This document shows, piece by piece, positions 22,544-34,710 of a DNA stretch of 64,000 nucleotides. Made by a program: the position numbers and the translations under genes. Within the stretch, counting starts at the first letter, position 1. Each line of letters opens with the position of its first letter. The notes beneath the pieces are model-generated. The model was not told the DNA's origin. It did no database searches and saw nothing but the letters and a program-made list of their open reading frames with translations. The stretch comes from Trichopria drosophilae (taxonomy: Eukaryota; Arthropoda; Insecta; Hymenoptera; Diapriidae), in the NCBI GenBank assembly GCA_030407085.1, contig CM059587.1, positions 24,029,001-24,093,000 of the forward strand, given 5' to 3'.

Positions 22544-24065
22544 TTGACTAATTATTCTATTTTTGTACGAAAGATGACGGTGTTTGGAATATAAAGATGA
22601 ATAGTAAAGAGTGATCAAGTTCAGGTTCAGAGGGTAACCTGCATAGTGTTAAAAAAGGAGTAGAATCGAAATAGGAAGAAGAAAATTAAAAAAAATACAA
22701 AATTTTACAATTATAAAAAAATTCGACATCGGAAGAATCTGTGGTTAACGTTAAATAAGTATATATATTTGGAGTTAACATATTACCATGTTGCGCAAAA
22801 CAGTCATTATGAATAAAATGTTTTAAGATGTTAATAGCTATTTGCAAAATTCAATATAAGGAGGTTTCATCATTTTTACATTTCAAAGTAAAGGATATTG
22901 GAATTTCGTCGGATGTTAAGGACAAAAGGCTATTTCCTTGCATATAAAGCACATTAACTCTCTACTGATGCTAGTGTGATACAAATATGATAATCAACTT
23001 TAAAGTTCACAAAAGGAGTTATAAATTGATAGACGTTATGAAATAATGTAAGAACATTAACTCAGGGTATTATATAATAGAATAAAAATCGTTAAAAATT
23101 TACTGAAGAAGAGAACAAGCAAAAACGATGATTTTTTTTATTTGGAATTATTGTTCAATTAGCTAAAAGGTTTGAAAGACTCAGGTAGCTATTCCTTAGG
23201 TCATTAGCCCTATGTAGGTCAGTTCTCTTTCTTAAAATATAATATGCTGTTGTGTTAAATTGCACTTTTGAAAGTTTACGTGCGACAATTATTTGGATGA
23301 AATGAAAATTTAATCTCTTTACCTCTAACTTTCAAGTTAATTTGGTATAAATTATAAAGTCCTTATTAATAAATCGATTAAAAATTCTATTTCGTAATGA
23401 AGAAGATGGCACCATTTATAAATGTAATGAGGAATGTAAAACGTGTCTAAAATATGTCTAAAAAATGTTTTGTCCTAACATTTTTATATCTTTTTTTTTC
23501 TGTCGTAACATTTATATAATACCTTAATATTCATTACATTTGAAATAATTAATTTACGGTATTGAAGTGGTTTATTAGGTATAAGCACAACAAAAAAATT
23601 CAAAAATATAACGAATTAAGCAATTCAAGAACATTTATAAAAATTAATAAAAATTGGTAAGAAGCGTCACGACAAAGATTGTAGACAGCTTGCAGATAAA
23701 TTTCAGAAAAACGTAGAAAAAGCAATAATGCCATCTTAACTTCTGGTTCTTTTTTTGTCTTGTTGATTTCGGTCTTTTCTAATCGGCATTTTTCAGCATC
23801 TTGTAAAAACTACTTATAGTTTATTTTCTAATGTAGAAACATTGATCAGGATTGGATGCAAAATATTTGGGCATATTTTAACAATGAAGTGTATGGGCCA
23901 TTGACAAAAAATAAGGATATAAATACGCCTCGATTTCACAACAGAAATGTATTTGACTGAATTTGTTTAATGTTTATATGAAACCTATGCCCAGATGCTG
24001 AGCTAGTAATAAAAAAAGATGATTTGCATTTACGACACTATTTTACAGCGCATTGTCAATTCTTG
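22544..24065. other. AT-rich non-coding DNA
   Basis: About 1.5 kb with no recognised gene, RNA or repeat. Confidence 0.5.
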
Positions 24066-24235
24066 AAGTATATTAGTTATTTTTGTATCAAGGGCGTAAA
24101 CTGGAGTTTTACACCTCGACCAAAACTGCCAATTTCATGCCTCTGTAGTCGCAAAATTTATTTTATGCCCCAGGAGGCGTGAAATAGGTGTTTTACGCCT
24201 ATTGCGTCAAAAAGAATATTTTGAAGGCATAAAAA
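24066..24235. repeat. GCGTAAAA-rich repeat, shared with 5.83 kb
   Basis: 'Agttatttttgtatcaaggg' followed by CGTAAA (24068-24093) matches 5829-5856. Beyond it, GGCGTAAAAC-type strings alternate with TTTTACGCC-type strings in both orientations ('gtgttttacgcctatt' near 24203), making the segment weakly self-complementary. Confidence 0.5.
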
Positions 24236-24699
24236 AGACACCTTGCAATCTCACATATTCCGGAATAAATTGTCATACCGGATTCACCGACCAGCTGCAA
24301 AGTGTATAAATAGTAACGCATATTTGTTTGACATTGGCAGAAGTCATAGTCGTAGAACTTACACTGTCATAAGGTCAAAAACCATTGAGTTTCTAATATT
24401 TGAGGTTAATGTATATTGCACAACAGAAAGTTAGGAAGTAACCCAAATATAATGTCGAGTTTGCCATCATTCGTCCCAAGCATCAACAGTCTCTGGTTTT
24501 GTTGTTTCAAACCCATGGATACTATATCAGAGACGTTTAACTTTTTAGTTTAATTTCCTTAATCTTTTTCTCATACGTATTTATCAAGTCACAAACAATG
24601 GGTGCCTATAAAGACGAACCTCTTCAAGTAACGAGTCCTCTCCTACAGTTGTGCAAGTACAAGCTTAATCAATTAATTTACAATTCCAAACAGCAAGCC
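24236..24699. other. Non-coding DNA
   Basis: No feature recognised. The composition rises toward the GC-richer block that follows. Confidence 0.4.
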
Positions 24700-25110
24700 A
24701 ACTCGAAGTTCGCGCATGCGCTGTAACATTTACCGAAACGCCAAGGCGCTGTGCGCTAACTTAGAGCAGACGTACGCGATCGGTGCGAATAATGCAGCTT
24801 TAACAACTGGTACCGGGATTATTAGATTTGTCGGGAATGCAAGTAGCGTCCCGCGAGCCGCGAAACAGTTACTGCCCGGAACGATTCGGCAGGTGGGTAA
24901 AACTATTTCTTTTACTCCGACCCAGTGTGATTTGAATACACCCAGTTAGTTGCGCGTGCCGAGCATCTCGATTCGCTCGTGCCGCTTTAAGTGATGCTTT
25001 CTCATTACGTCGCTTTTAAGTCGTTATTTATCGCGTGGAACTCTTTCTTGATCGCGATTCCGATGTTCCCAGTTTTTTTCTCATTGTGTCTCGCAGGCTC
25101 ATTCATCACG
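24700..25110. other. GC/CpG-richer island 3
   Basis: A sharp compositional block with many CpGs. A 77-codon plus-strand frame (24716-24949) runs through it. It contains an AG|GTGGGT string at about 24891-24897 that could be a splice donor, so a single exon cannot be excluded. The translation shows no domain I recognise and there is no matching acceptor-flanked partner nearby. A regulatory element is equally possible. Confidence 0.3.
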
Positions 25111-25340
25111 CGGTTAATAAAAATTTAACTCTGAGGCTGGAGATATCGTAGAAATCTCTCTTCCTTTAGTTCAGCTTTTCACTCACTATTACGATAAACA
25201 TCACTTTTTTCCCAACCTTTTCGATTACGATTCTTTCAGAAGTTTAGTTATGTACTTTTTGTATATCGCGTGAGTTATTTGTCCCAGTGGTTTCCGATAG
25301 TGGTATCCGAAAAAAATCGATATTTCACCCTTCTTGCATA
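25111..25340. other. Non-coding DNA
   Basis: Nothing recognised. Confidence 0.4.
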
Positions 25341-25349
25341 CTATATTTT

Positions 25350-25470
25350 GTAATACAACGGACATGGGGGCTCGATAATGTATGCCCGAAGATTTCACTG
25401 CAGGGCGCAAAATCGAGTTCTACTCCCAGTGTTTTCTCACACTCGGGAGCAAAATAGCACATTCTCTTCC
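25350..25470 (+). repeat. Dispersed repeat family C, copy 1
   Basis: 'Ggggctcgataatgtatgcc' (25367) and 'gggcgcaaaatcgagttcta', followed by 'ctcccagtgtt', match 49165-49245 ('gtggggctcgataatataat', then 'acgaaatcgagcttcgcgcc' and 'cggagtgtt'). Same orientation, moderately diverged, about 95 bp. Confidence 0.6.
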
Positions 25471-26556
25471 TACGGAGCAAATTAATTTTATCCTGACGCT
25501 AAATAACTTTCTCACGCTCTGCGCGGAAGGTACTATTTTGCGCCTTATATCGAGGTATCAAAATAGCACGATCTCGTATGAGTAAAAACATACAAGGGAT
25601 AATAGGCATTTGCAGACTCATGCGAATTGCTGAATTCGCTTCTCTCGGGCCTGAATGTTATACTATTATACTTTTATTATTCTGGACGAATTCCAAAATT
25701 TCAAGTAAATTACAAGTAGTATTTAATGCTGATTATCAACAAAAAATTAATACCCCATGTCCATTTGGTTGCATAATTACCCGATGGAAAATTTACAATT
25801 GGTTCAATGATGGCCCAAAATTGGGAGAAATGATGCCAAGATTGGTGTAGTATTGTCGACCTAAATTGCCTCATGGTTGGTAAAGACTTGGAATGATAAC
25901 GACGTTGCCAATAATTGACGGACCATATTGGTACATTATTGGTCGTTAAATGCCACTGATTGGTTATTCACCGACCACTAATATTCAACCATGATATGGA
26001 ATCCAAAATGATATATCAATACATTGTATAATCGTAATGTAATATTATAATTATTTCCAAAACATACTTAAAAATGGCTAAAAATTGTAAATGATTATCT
26101 TATAACTTTTGACCCCGGTTGCAGGCAAACCGAAGCAATAATAAACAATACAATTCAGAATGAAGCGTAAATGATTTCCAAATGAATTGAGAAAGGCACA
26201 TGAAAATCGTCTGGTATAGGAATATCCTGGAATATAATTTTGGTGATCTGCTACGCAACTCATGGGACGCGGCGACCAATTACAGGACAGATGAAAGATG
26301 AACAATCTATTAAAAGGAAAAATACTGAATATTGGTGGAAATCGATGACAAACTATGATACCCCCTGATTGTTAGCCGCTATTCATTTTTTCAACAGTTT
26401 GATCTGAACCTCTCTGCAAGCTCCATCGCACTGCACGTAGTCTAAGAATCATAAAAGTATATTTGTGTTTTCTCTTTATGTTCGCGGGTTTTTTAGGGTT
26501 AAGAATTCCCTTAAATTCATTTGGAGATCATTTCAGCTGATGTATTCAAACAAATT
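25471..26556. other. AT-rich DNA with possible ATTGGT-rich repeat
   Basis: Between about 25755 and 26000 the strings 'attggttcaatgatggccca', 'gattggtgtag', 'tattggtcgttaaatgcca' and 'gattggttattcaccgacca' recur in a loosely repetitive way, suggesting an old transposon. No termini were resolved. The rest is unremarkable. Confidence 0.35.
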
Positions 26557-26876
26557 TTACATGGAAAAAAATAATCAGCAAAATCAGCCGAAAAATCCGC
26601 AGATTCTACCAATTTTATCCTATAGGGACAGCTGTTGGAATTCCGTTAGGGATAGCCGATAATTTCAGCTAAATTTACTGAAAAAGTCCGCAAATTTAAC
26701 GGAATAAATCTGCTAATGTAGCGGAAATTTAGAGCTAAGCGCGAATTGAGTAGGGTTAAGGCTACATTAGCGGAATCAAAACAGCTAAAATTGCATATAT
26801 TTTCGGCAATTCCAGCCGAAAATTTTAGCTGATATGAATCAGCTATTCCAGCGGAGTCATTTTTCTCCGTGTATAG
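26557..26876. mobile_element. Short MITE with ACATGGAAAAA / TTTTTCTCCGTGTA ends
   Basis: Left end 'tacatggaaaaaaataatca' and right end 'gtcatttttctccgtgta' are imperfect inverted repeats related to the ends of the 19.6-20.7 kb element. The interior is a run of degenerate units of about 20 bp such as 'cagctaaatttactg', 'gcggaaatttagagc' and 'cagctaaaattgc'. About 320 bp, no coding capacity. Confidence 0.65.
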
Positions 26877-26935
26877 ATATCTAAAAGATATCCGTCAGAG
26901 ATCTTTTCCACACTTTGAAGATATCTTTGACGAAT
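26877..26935. repeat. GATATC-rich palindromic repeat, copy 2
   Basis: 'Gatatctaaaagatatccgt' followed by 'cagagatcttt' is the reverse complement of 5772-5800. It directly follows the MITE end at 26876. Confidence 0.55.
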
Positions 26936-26949
26936 TATATGTATAATTA

Positions 26950-27910
26950 TATGTATATACAGGGTCATCGAAAAGTATCGGACCCCCCTAAATTAAAATT
27001 TTATGTTCTCTACAAGTAAAATATAACAAATGTGTGTTAAAATTCAATAAGACATATATAAATCTAAAATCTCTATAAACACTTTTTAAGTTTATATACT
27101 ATTTATAGGACTATTTCTTTGTACTAGTTTTATAAAGTAATTTCATTAGAATTTTATAGAATTTTTATGAATCATTTTCACCTGGGGCATGCGGGATTAA
27201 ATTACTCGACTCCGGCTCGTGCTTTGAATCTCACACTCATTCAGTTCTCACTGATTTATCGCACTATGATTATAATATACGATTACTTTTTCAGTAATAT
27301 TGAAATCTAGAATTATCAATATTGTTAATTTCTGCTATGCCTATCGGACTGATATACTTCAATCATTACACATTTATACTTTCTTTTTCAAATTTGGGAG
27401 AAAAACACCATTCTACAAAATGTTACTTATGTAACATCAGTTTTAGAAGGCACGTGCTACTAAATAACAGTACCCATTTATGAGTAATTCTACAGAATCT
27501 TTATAACTTTTATAGTACGCGACTTATTTATCTTGGAAACGCATGAATATCGAACTAAACGATCAAGATTCTTTTTCTAAGATATATTAAAATCTTAGTC
27601 CTTATATGTTTTTTAAGATAATAAAAACTACTGGAAAGAATAAAATCTAATGTAAAGTACAATTTTTACTGAATTTCACAACGTACAATCCAACAATTTA
27701 ATTTTGATAACACTAAGAAAAGTAACTCTTATCCAATCACTCTGAAAATTTCGGAGAATCATCATATAATCTTGGAGTTTCAATAAACAACATGCCAAGA
27801 GTGTACTTAACTTCTAAAAAATTGTGCAGCTTAAAATGTAATCGTCCACCGATTATTCCAAATTCAGGAATTTATTACTTTTTTCAATATGGAGAAAATA
27901 ACTTTGCATT
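26950..27910. other. AT-rich DNA with a possible element end
   Basis: 'Acagggtcatcgaaaagtat' then 'cggacccccc' (about 26960) has the look of an insect DNA-transposon terminus beginning CAGGGT, but I found no partner end. The rest has nothing recognised. Confidence 0.35.
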
Positions 27911-28992
27911 GGTAAACCTTCGGATGACGCACCTGTTTGAAATAAAAAAATCGGCCACATGTTTTCGATGTATTTTGGCCTCCTGATAACGAATATCGCA
28001 ATAAAAATTGGCGGTCGGGTGTATTAAAGCCGCTATCTTGAAAAAATAGCAAGAAAACGTGTCTTTTCTTTTAATTTTTTGCATTTTTGTCGAAAAATAG
28101 GCATCGGACCAAAAAATATTTTCAACAAAAGTTGTAGAGCACAAAATTATCGATAAAAAAGGTTATATACTTTTTGTTCGTAATTGCGTCAGTAAGCCCG
28201 TAAATGAGGGATGAACATTGACATGATGGGTTTCTACCTGGTACTAGGTAGAAACAATTTCCTAATTGATTAAAACTAACCTCCAACCATTCAGGTAGCA
28301 CATGGGTTTAATTATCAGTCATACCTCTGTGGTTGGAGGTTAAGTTAGTATAAAAAGGGCGGAGCCCCCCAGCACGCAAGCATTCCTAGGTCGACGGATT
28401 ATCATTGCCATTTGCTTGCAGTTGATTCTTTCCTTTAGTCAAATGACCTTTACCTCAAACGACACGTGGATTTAGGGGTGCTTGCGTGCTGGGGGCTCCG
28501 CCCCCAGACCCCCTTTCTAATACTAATCTAACCTCCAACTACAGAGGCATGGATGATAATTAAACCCATGTACTATGTGAATGGTTGGAGGTTAGACTAG
28601 ACTCTGCTTCCTAGACCTCCTCTTTACGACAAACATAAGACACCCAGACGAATAATTATTCACTTTAATCACTATTTTTCGGGCTTCCTGTTGCGATTAG
28701 GATACAAATGTATCAAACCTTTTTTGTGCAGAATTTCATGCTCTACATTTTTTGTTTAAAATATATTTTCGCAAGGTTCGTACTTTTTATGATATATGTA
28801 AAAAACTAAAAAAAAACTAAAAAAAAACTAAAAAAAAACGGGTTTTTTGGCTGTTTTTTCGAAACAGTGGCCAAGATACGGCCGAGCGCCAAATTTTGAT
28901 ATGATATTCGTTTTCAGGAGGCCAAAATACATCAAATGCACCCTGTCAATTTTTCGATTTCGAACAGGTGCGTCATCCGAAGATTTACCCGT
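27911..28992. mobile_element. Large foldback of family B with a nested palindromic element
   Basis: The left arm (27911-28190) and right arm (28690-28992) are inverted. 'Cttcggatgacgcacctg' near 27918 answers 'caggtgcgtcatccgaag' near 28965. 'Tgtattttggcctcctgata' near 27969 answers 'caggaggccaaaatacatca' near 28915. Parts of the arm recur at 40030-40345. The right arm contains a run of A-tracts with C every 10 bases (28800-28840). A second foldback (28274-28606) sits in the middle. No coding capacity. Confidence 0.75.
28274..28606. mobile_element. Nested GC-cored palindrome with TATA box
   Basis: Outer motif AACCTCCAACC / GGTTGGAGGTT occurs in both orientations in each arm (28278-28288, 28331-28341, about 28530-28539, 28583-28593), so each arm is itself a small inverted repeat. 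The inner GC-rich stem pairs 28357-28381 ('ggcggagccccccagcacgc') with 28480-28505 ('gcttgcgtgctgggggctcc'). TATAAAAAG at 28349-28357 lies just upstream of the GC stem in the left arm; the right arm copy has lost it. The GC content is far above the surroundings. Confidence 0.75.
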
Positions 28993-29849
28993 GTGCCTCA
29001 TGAACTAACTTTGTAGGTCTCTTAAAAATTATCAAATGAGGGTGTAACTCGTTCGAATATAAAACATTTCCGAGTGGCACACTTAAAGGGCGTTTAGGCA
29101 CACTTAAAACTACGTTGTAATTTCTTCTTTAAATTACTTATAAATCTCCTATCACGCGTTTAACTTGCCATTGGTTATCCTACACCGTGAAATCGGCATT
29201 TCAATAATAAAAAATGTTTATTTTTTTTTAATTTTTATTATTTGACATTGTTAAGTTTATAATAGGAGACAAACATTCTAAGAAATAATTGAGCATTTTT
29301 CTATGTTGAAAATAAGCATTTTTGAGACTCCCGTAATAAAAATGGAAAAAATTTAATTCTAAAATTTTGTTTTTAGCGATAATGAATAATGAGTAAAAAG
29401 CTGTATTTCTCGTAACAAGTATCTTTAAATATAAAAAATATAAGATATATAATATAAGTACACCTGCTATTCTTTAGTTTCAACATTGACTTTATTCAAC
29501 TTTATACAACTTTACTCAAAAACGAGTTACGCCAACTGTTTTTTACTCTTGAAGTACTGTAAATACAAAAAAAAATATGTCTCATTAGTGTACCACTAAA
29601 ATAATTTTTGACGATTTTGAACATTGAAAAGTTCTGTAGAATAACTCTTCTGCGTTTTGCACGTAAACTATGTTTGACGTTAGATGCAATAATGATTGCG
29701 CCGTGAGATACATGATTATCTCCGTACCTTTATTAGATCCGAGCTTCAAGTACGGATCAGGAATGGTGATTGGCTAGAGAGGTAGATGCTCCGAGAAACT
29801 GGGAGCTTAATATAATACCGCCTAGATAACGCGTGATATCAATTTCGCG
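28993..29849. other. AT-rich non-coding DNA
   Basis: No element recognised. Confidence 0.5.
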
Positions 29850-30480
29850 AAGGAGGAAGCAATTAATTTTTCCGGCGGCGATCCGCGATGCGTCTTTCGC
29901 GGCGTGACTGCAAAGTCACGTCGCTGAAGCAGCCGCGTTAACACATCGCAGCCGCCAGCTTGCGCGGCTCGTACATAATTTGATATTTAAATGAAGTTAA
30001 AATAGTTCGCAACAGCAATTTGTCTTACAAAGTTGCCAGGCGAGCGCCTTTGTCCTAGAAGTGTAGAGGCCCTCGAGAGAGCGAAACACTGAGAGAGATA
30101 GAGAGAGACAGAGAGAGAGAGAGAAACAGACAAAGAGGACAGAATGAGACAGAGAAAGAATAAGAGAGTGAGAGAGGGCAAGAGAGTAGATTTGCCGCGC
30201 GCTTCCTCGAGCTTCATCCAGCCATCCCCTTCAGCCCTGGTGTTTCTTCCTGTTTGTCTTGTTAGCACGTGCGCCTTGGAAGCGATTTGCAGCCGCTTAT
30301 ATTTTAAGCATCCTCCTCCATTTCACACGTACAATCGGCCGCGCTCCGCGACGCATTCAAGTGATTTACGTCGGGAACCAGCTTTTATCCGGAAGTGCAC
30401 TCCGTTGGGCGCAGTTCGTATACGGTTATGTTTAAAAGGGACACGCGTTATGGGGATATTTCATTCTTGTAACTCACTGT
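29850..30480. other. GC/CpG-richer island 4 with GA-rich microsatellite
   Basis: CpG-rich at 29860-29970 with a small hairpin (GCGTGACT / AGTCACGT, 29904-29923). A purine-rich (GA)n-type tract at about 30072-30185 ('gagagagatagagagagaca') separates it from a second GC-rich patch with a 114-codon plus-strand frame (30144-30488) that begins inside the GA tract. The frame is mostly low-complexity and compositional, so I do not call it a gene. GA tracts bind GAGA-factor-type proteins in flies, which would fit a regulatory region, but that is inference. Confidence 0.4.
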
Positions 30481-31080
30481 TTCTTTGAGACTTTTTAAGA
30501 GCACATATGGGAATGAAATTTAGCAAACTGACGACGAAAATCTATCTTTTTCAGCCCGTTTTCGGCCGACTGCCGCTAATTGTACGCTTCTCCCTGACGC
30601 ACAGCTCACATCATAGAGCAAACATGTGTACACTTGCTAAACCAATCTTCCTGCAATGCAAATAATCAAAGAAATCACTAGTTAGCCAATATACCAAAGT
30701 ATTATGGTAGTCCACAGCAGTTGATGTAACATATGAGTGAAGATGAAAAGAGGTAAAATATCAAGTGCTGTTTTCCTGATATCTATAGAATAAAACATAG
30801 GGGTAGCCCCGACCGTCTCTAAGGTTTTTGGCACATAATTTTTTCTTCGCAACTTCAACAAGAAGTATTAGAAAGTATTGAAATAATGTTTGTATCATAT
30901 TAAATGCATGCGAGGAGAATTTAAACACAAAACAGCAAATATGTTATGGAAATTCATAATTATCGTTGTTCATAAAATTGGTACCGTCATCTGTATTGTC
31001 CGGTAGCCGCGACCACTCAGTGGTGAATACTTGTAATGGATTTTTATTTGAAGTACATTAATATTTACATACTCCATTAT
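30481..31080. other. AT-rich non-coding DNA
   Basis: Nothing recognised. Confidence 0.45.
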
Positions 31081-31780
31081 ATGAGGCGTGGCGTGCAAAA
31101 ACAACCTAACCCGTGTTAGGTTGTTTATCAGTAAATGCTATTATTAGAAACAGCGAACCCTTATTAATGAATGGATTGTTTAAATTTAGCACAATTAACA
31201 TTATTGTTTGTGTGAATAATATTCTTTCGAAGCACCCGATTACTTTCGCGTGCAGAGTGATAATTAATTATTCTTAAATTCTTTTGTTCAATACAAAATG
31301 GATGCGCCAATGACTGACATAAGCTCGAGCTGTAGTGTTAGCAGTTTCAGAGGCAAGAAAAAACGTGCCCGACATTGAAAGTGGGAATATTCGATGAAGA
31401 ATCTGAAATTGAAAACTAAAAATTTTTACTCGTTATAAACTTGTATAATACGTAATTTTATAAATAAATGTTTATTCTTCATCATAAAATTTAATTTAAT
31501 TTAATATGAATCGTTTTTATTTGAAATTTATAAAAGAATTGACTTAAAATACCCGTTGGATGCAAAAACAACCTAACTTTTGTTATTAAATTAAGGTTTA
31601 AAAAAATATACTTTTATCTTTATTGGATTCGGGTGTCAAATAGTGTAACTTTATGACTGTAAAAGGATTTTTTTATTAAATTGTTATTGAAATCTTAAAA
31701 TAACAGTTTCAAAGCTGTAAACACATTTGTCATAAAATAGGGATTTCATAATTAGGTTGCTTTTGCACGAAACGCCACAT
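31081..31780. mobile_element. Non-autonomous DNA transposon, about 700 bp
   Basis: Left end 'gtggcgtgcaaaaacaacct' + 'aac' (31089) is the inverse of the right end 'ttaggttgcttttgcacgaa' + 'acgccacat' (31753-31780). An internal palindrome AACAACCTAAC/GTTAGGTTGTT lies at 31100-31125. Another 'gcaaaaacaacctaac' lies at 31563 as a subterminal copy. The flanking AT-rich TATAT on both sides could be a target duplication. No transposase frame. Confidence 0.65.
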
Positions 31781-34710
31781 ATATTATAACGTAAAATGGA
31801 TGTTGTTAGCCACGTGACAAACACATCTTTAATGAACATTACAGTTTTTTTAATCTGTTTTTAAAACTATTAAACCTAAACATTTTTATTTAAAGTCTTA
31901 ACTTTTTCTTGATTGCTGCAGTTATTTTATATTGATGTTTTCTGGCTTGAATCTCCTTTTTCTTTTTTCTTCTCTTATCACTTTCCTGTGATTTTGTAAA
32001 TGAATTTTTTTCAGTCTTTCTTCTTTTTTTGCCTTCGCAGTTTCGTAAATTACATTATCAGTTAAAATTTCCGAGAGTTCATCTCCTCCTTGTGCTTAAC
32101 CTGTGCTGAGTCGATTCAAGAAGTGGAACTAAAATACGGAATTGCGATTCAAAAATATTTTCTTGTTTAGTGTTTTCTTCTGTAAAATTTTATGGAGTCT
32201 TGTTTGGCTCATGTGCTGAGGAATGGATCGCGGTGTTTATTAGATGCGCAATATTTTTACCGGTCGCGGTTACCAGACTCATAGTGGCTGGGGGTACCGG
32301 AAAGTATGTATGAACTTTGAAATTCTCATTATAAATAAATAAGACATAAACAATAAAGTTTTTATAGTTTAAATCGAAAGCTGAGAGATGAATGTTTATG
32401 TAGATATAACGATAATTAACCTGCTTATTATATGATAATAAATATTAAATGCAAAACATACCTCATTTTTTTTAAATCTATGATTTATGCATTCGAAGAA
32501 TAAAAACTTATGCTCTATCTTTAACACAAAGACGAATAGCTTCCTTTTCTTAAACTTAAAGTTTTATGTGGAATACTATAAAAAATTATAAAATTAGCCA
32601 AAATCGATGTGAAAATATTTAGAACTAATAGTTGTCGGGGCTTCCGAATCTCCTCTACTACTTTTTATGTAGTGGTAATGGATATTAACGCACGGTTTTT
32701 TTTTCGTTTGAAAAAAATAATACTTATGCAGATTAGTGATAACATCAATCGTGCGAGAAAACACTCTGTTTTGGCTAGGTTTTTGAATCTCGCCTTATGA
32801 AGTTATCACTAGTTTTCGGCATTCGTCTCATAATGTACTATTTTACTTAACTCTTATTATATATATAACTATATATATAGGATGTACCTATGAACCAGCC
32901 ATTATTGATTAGCCCAAAAACTTTAAAATATAATTCCAGATAGTTGGTTATTTTCTAGTCATCGCAAACTGTATTAAAATTAAGATATACACCACCGGGT
33001 AGAAAATGGACAATAACTCGTCAATCGTAATTCCTGATTTTATGGATCTACATAGGTTATCTGTACATGTATATATGTCAAAGAAAGTTAATAATTAATA
33101 CTTATCCATTCTATGTATTTATATCGTACAATTGTGTGGTTATAATAATATTTAATTGGAAGAGTATACCAGGTGTTTGCGAGAGAATGTAAATAGGAAT
33201 ATCCACGTTAACCTACAAATCTTTATGTGATTGCAAAATGTCCAAATTTATTTAACAAATAGCTTACATGGCATGTGGGAGTTTGTTTTGTCCCTAACCT
33301 GTATTTTCCTTTTTTGGACAAGTCAATTTTTCCAGACTACAACATTCACAAATTCAATGCAACTTTTTGTACAGGGTGAGTCACGTATACGCATAAAGTG
33401 CGGATATGGAAACCCATGTTAAATCTACGCACCTCCTGATTGGCCGCTTTCTATTGGCTGCGAAAGCTGCAGTCAGCCGAAGAAAATTATACATACCTAT
33501 CTCCCACCATACATATCTCTTCATAATTTTCATAACCTTGAGAAGGTTAGTTACTTAGGTAAATGCCCAGATTTTTGCTAGTATTTAGGAAACAAATATT
33601 GGGCAGCAAAACTATTTATATTCGGAGTAATGGTCAGTCAATCTGCTCATATTTTCCACCAGGGTTCATTACATATTTTTCTGATACGAAAAGTTTAAAG
33701 TTGGAAGCTGGGGGTTGGAAGTTACAGTTTGGAAGTTGGATTATAGAAGACGTCAATTAGAAAATTTATTCCAGGCGATATAACGAAATTTCGATTTAAG
33801 AAGAGGACAGCTCAGGAATTCGTTTAAAATAATGGCCTTCTTCCTATATCAATATTTTCCTCTGAAATTAAAGTTAGCAGCAATGATAAGACACATATAT
33901 TTGCCATACGCAAATAGGGTAACACATACACATCCACACGCATTAGTGTATTCAATAAATTATGATCATGGTGATGACTGCATCTTGGCGCAGCATAGGC
34001 ATAAGGTCGTTACACTGTAGTAGTAGCCAAACACTGATGAATCATATTTTAAAAATCAACTATTTTTTACTGTTTCCTTGGTCAATGTCAAAACTAAACT
34101 AATTCTTACTTCATTGAAACCCGATATAATATGGCAAATGAAGAGCGACGCAATTTCATTTCCGCACTATATACATGGAAAAAAATTAAGAAATTTAAGT
34201 TTCAAAAGATCAGTTTAAAAGTTTCCTGTGCTACTTACATCAAAGTTGATAATTTATCATACATCGTGAACACAGTTTAAACTTTCAAACTTTCTGCCTT
34301 GAGTTAATGTGAATATTTTACATAGTAACGAGGAATTGAAATATCGCGTTAAAAAGATTACAAGGAACTTACGATTCATATGATTGTGCAAAAATACGTG
34401 CACCAATTTACTTTCAAGCCTTTGAATGAATTCGACAACATTTTTCTCAATTCAACTTAATCAGAAATAATTTACGCGAATAATTTGACCATAATTTCGA
34501 TTAAAAACTAAATTTAAGAATATACACGTTCTACCCGGTTCACTATCTCTGGCATGTAATATTAAGCAATGACTTTTAAAAATGTATTTTCCCGTGTGAA
34601 ACTACAGGTTTTGTTCGAAAAAATTTATTACAAATTGTATAATAAAAATATACAATTTACTATATCAAGATTTACCCCAAAAGTGATTCCCTACAATTTG
34701 TGTTAAAAAT
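31781..34710. other. AT-rich DNA with possible isolated element ends
   Basis: About 2.9 kb with no recognised coding signal. 'Gtacagggtgagtcacgtat' (about 33371) resembles a transposon terminus starting CAGGGTG; no partner was found. 'Acatggaaaaaaattaagaa' near 34173 resembles the 26557 MITE end, but the candidate other end near 34588 ('tattttcccgtgtg') is weak. Confidence 0.4.

Noticed and set aside
28800..28840. Regular A-tracts every 10 bases as a bent-DNA or nucleosome signal
   Set aside because: Best explained as a short tandem expansion within the foldback arm; no independent support for function.
30144..30488. 114-codon open frame
   Set aside because: It starts in a GA-rich microsatellite; no domain and an overlapping minus-strand frame is also open.
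34166..34600. Possible MITE with ACATGGAAAAA and TTTTCCCGTGT ends
   Set aside because: The two ends match poorly and no subterminal repeats support it.
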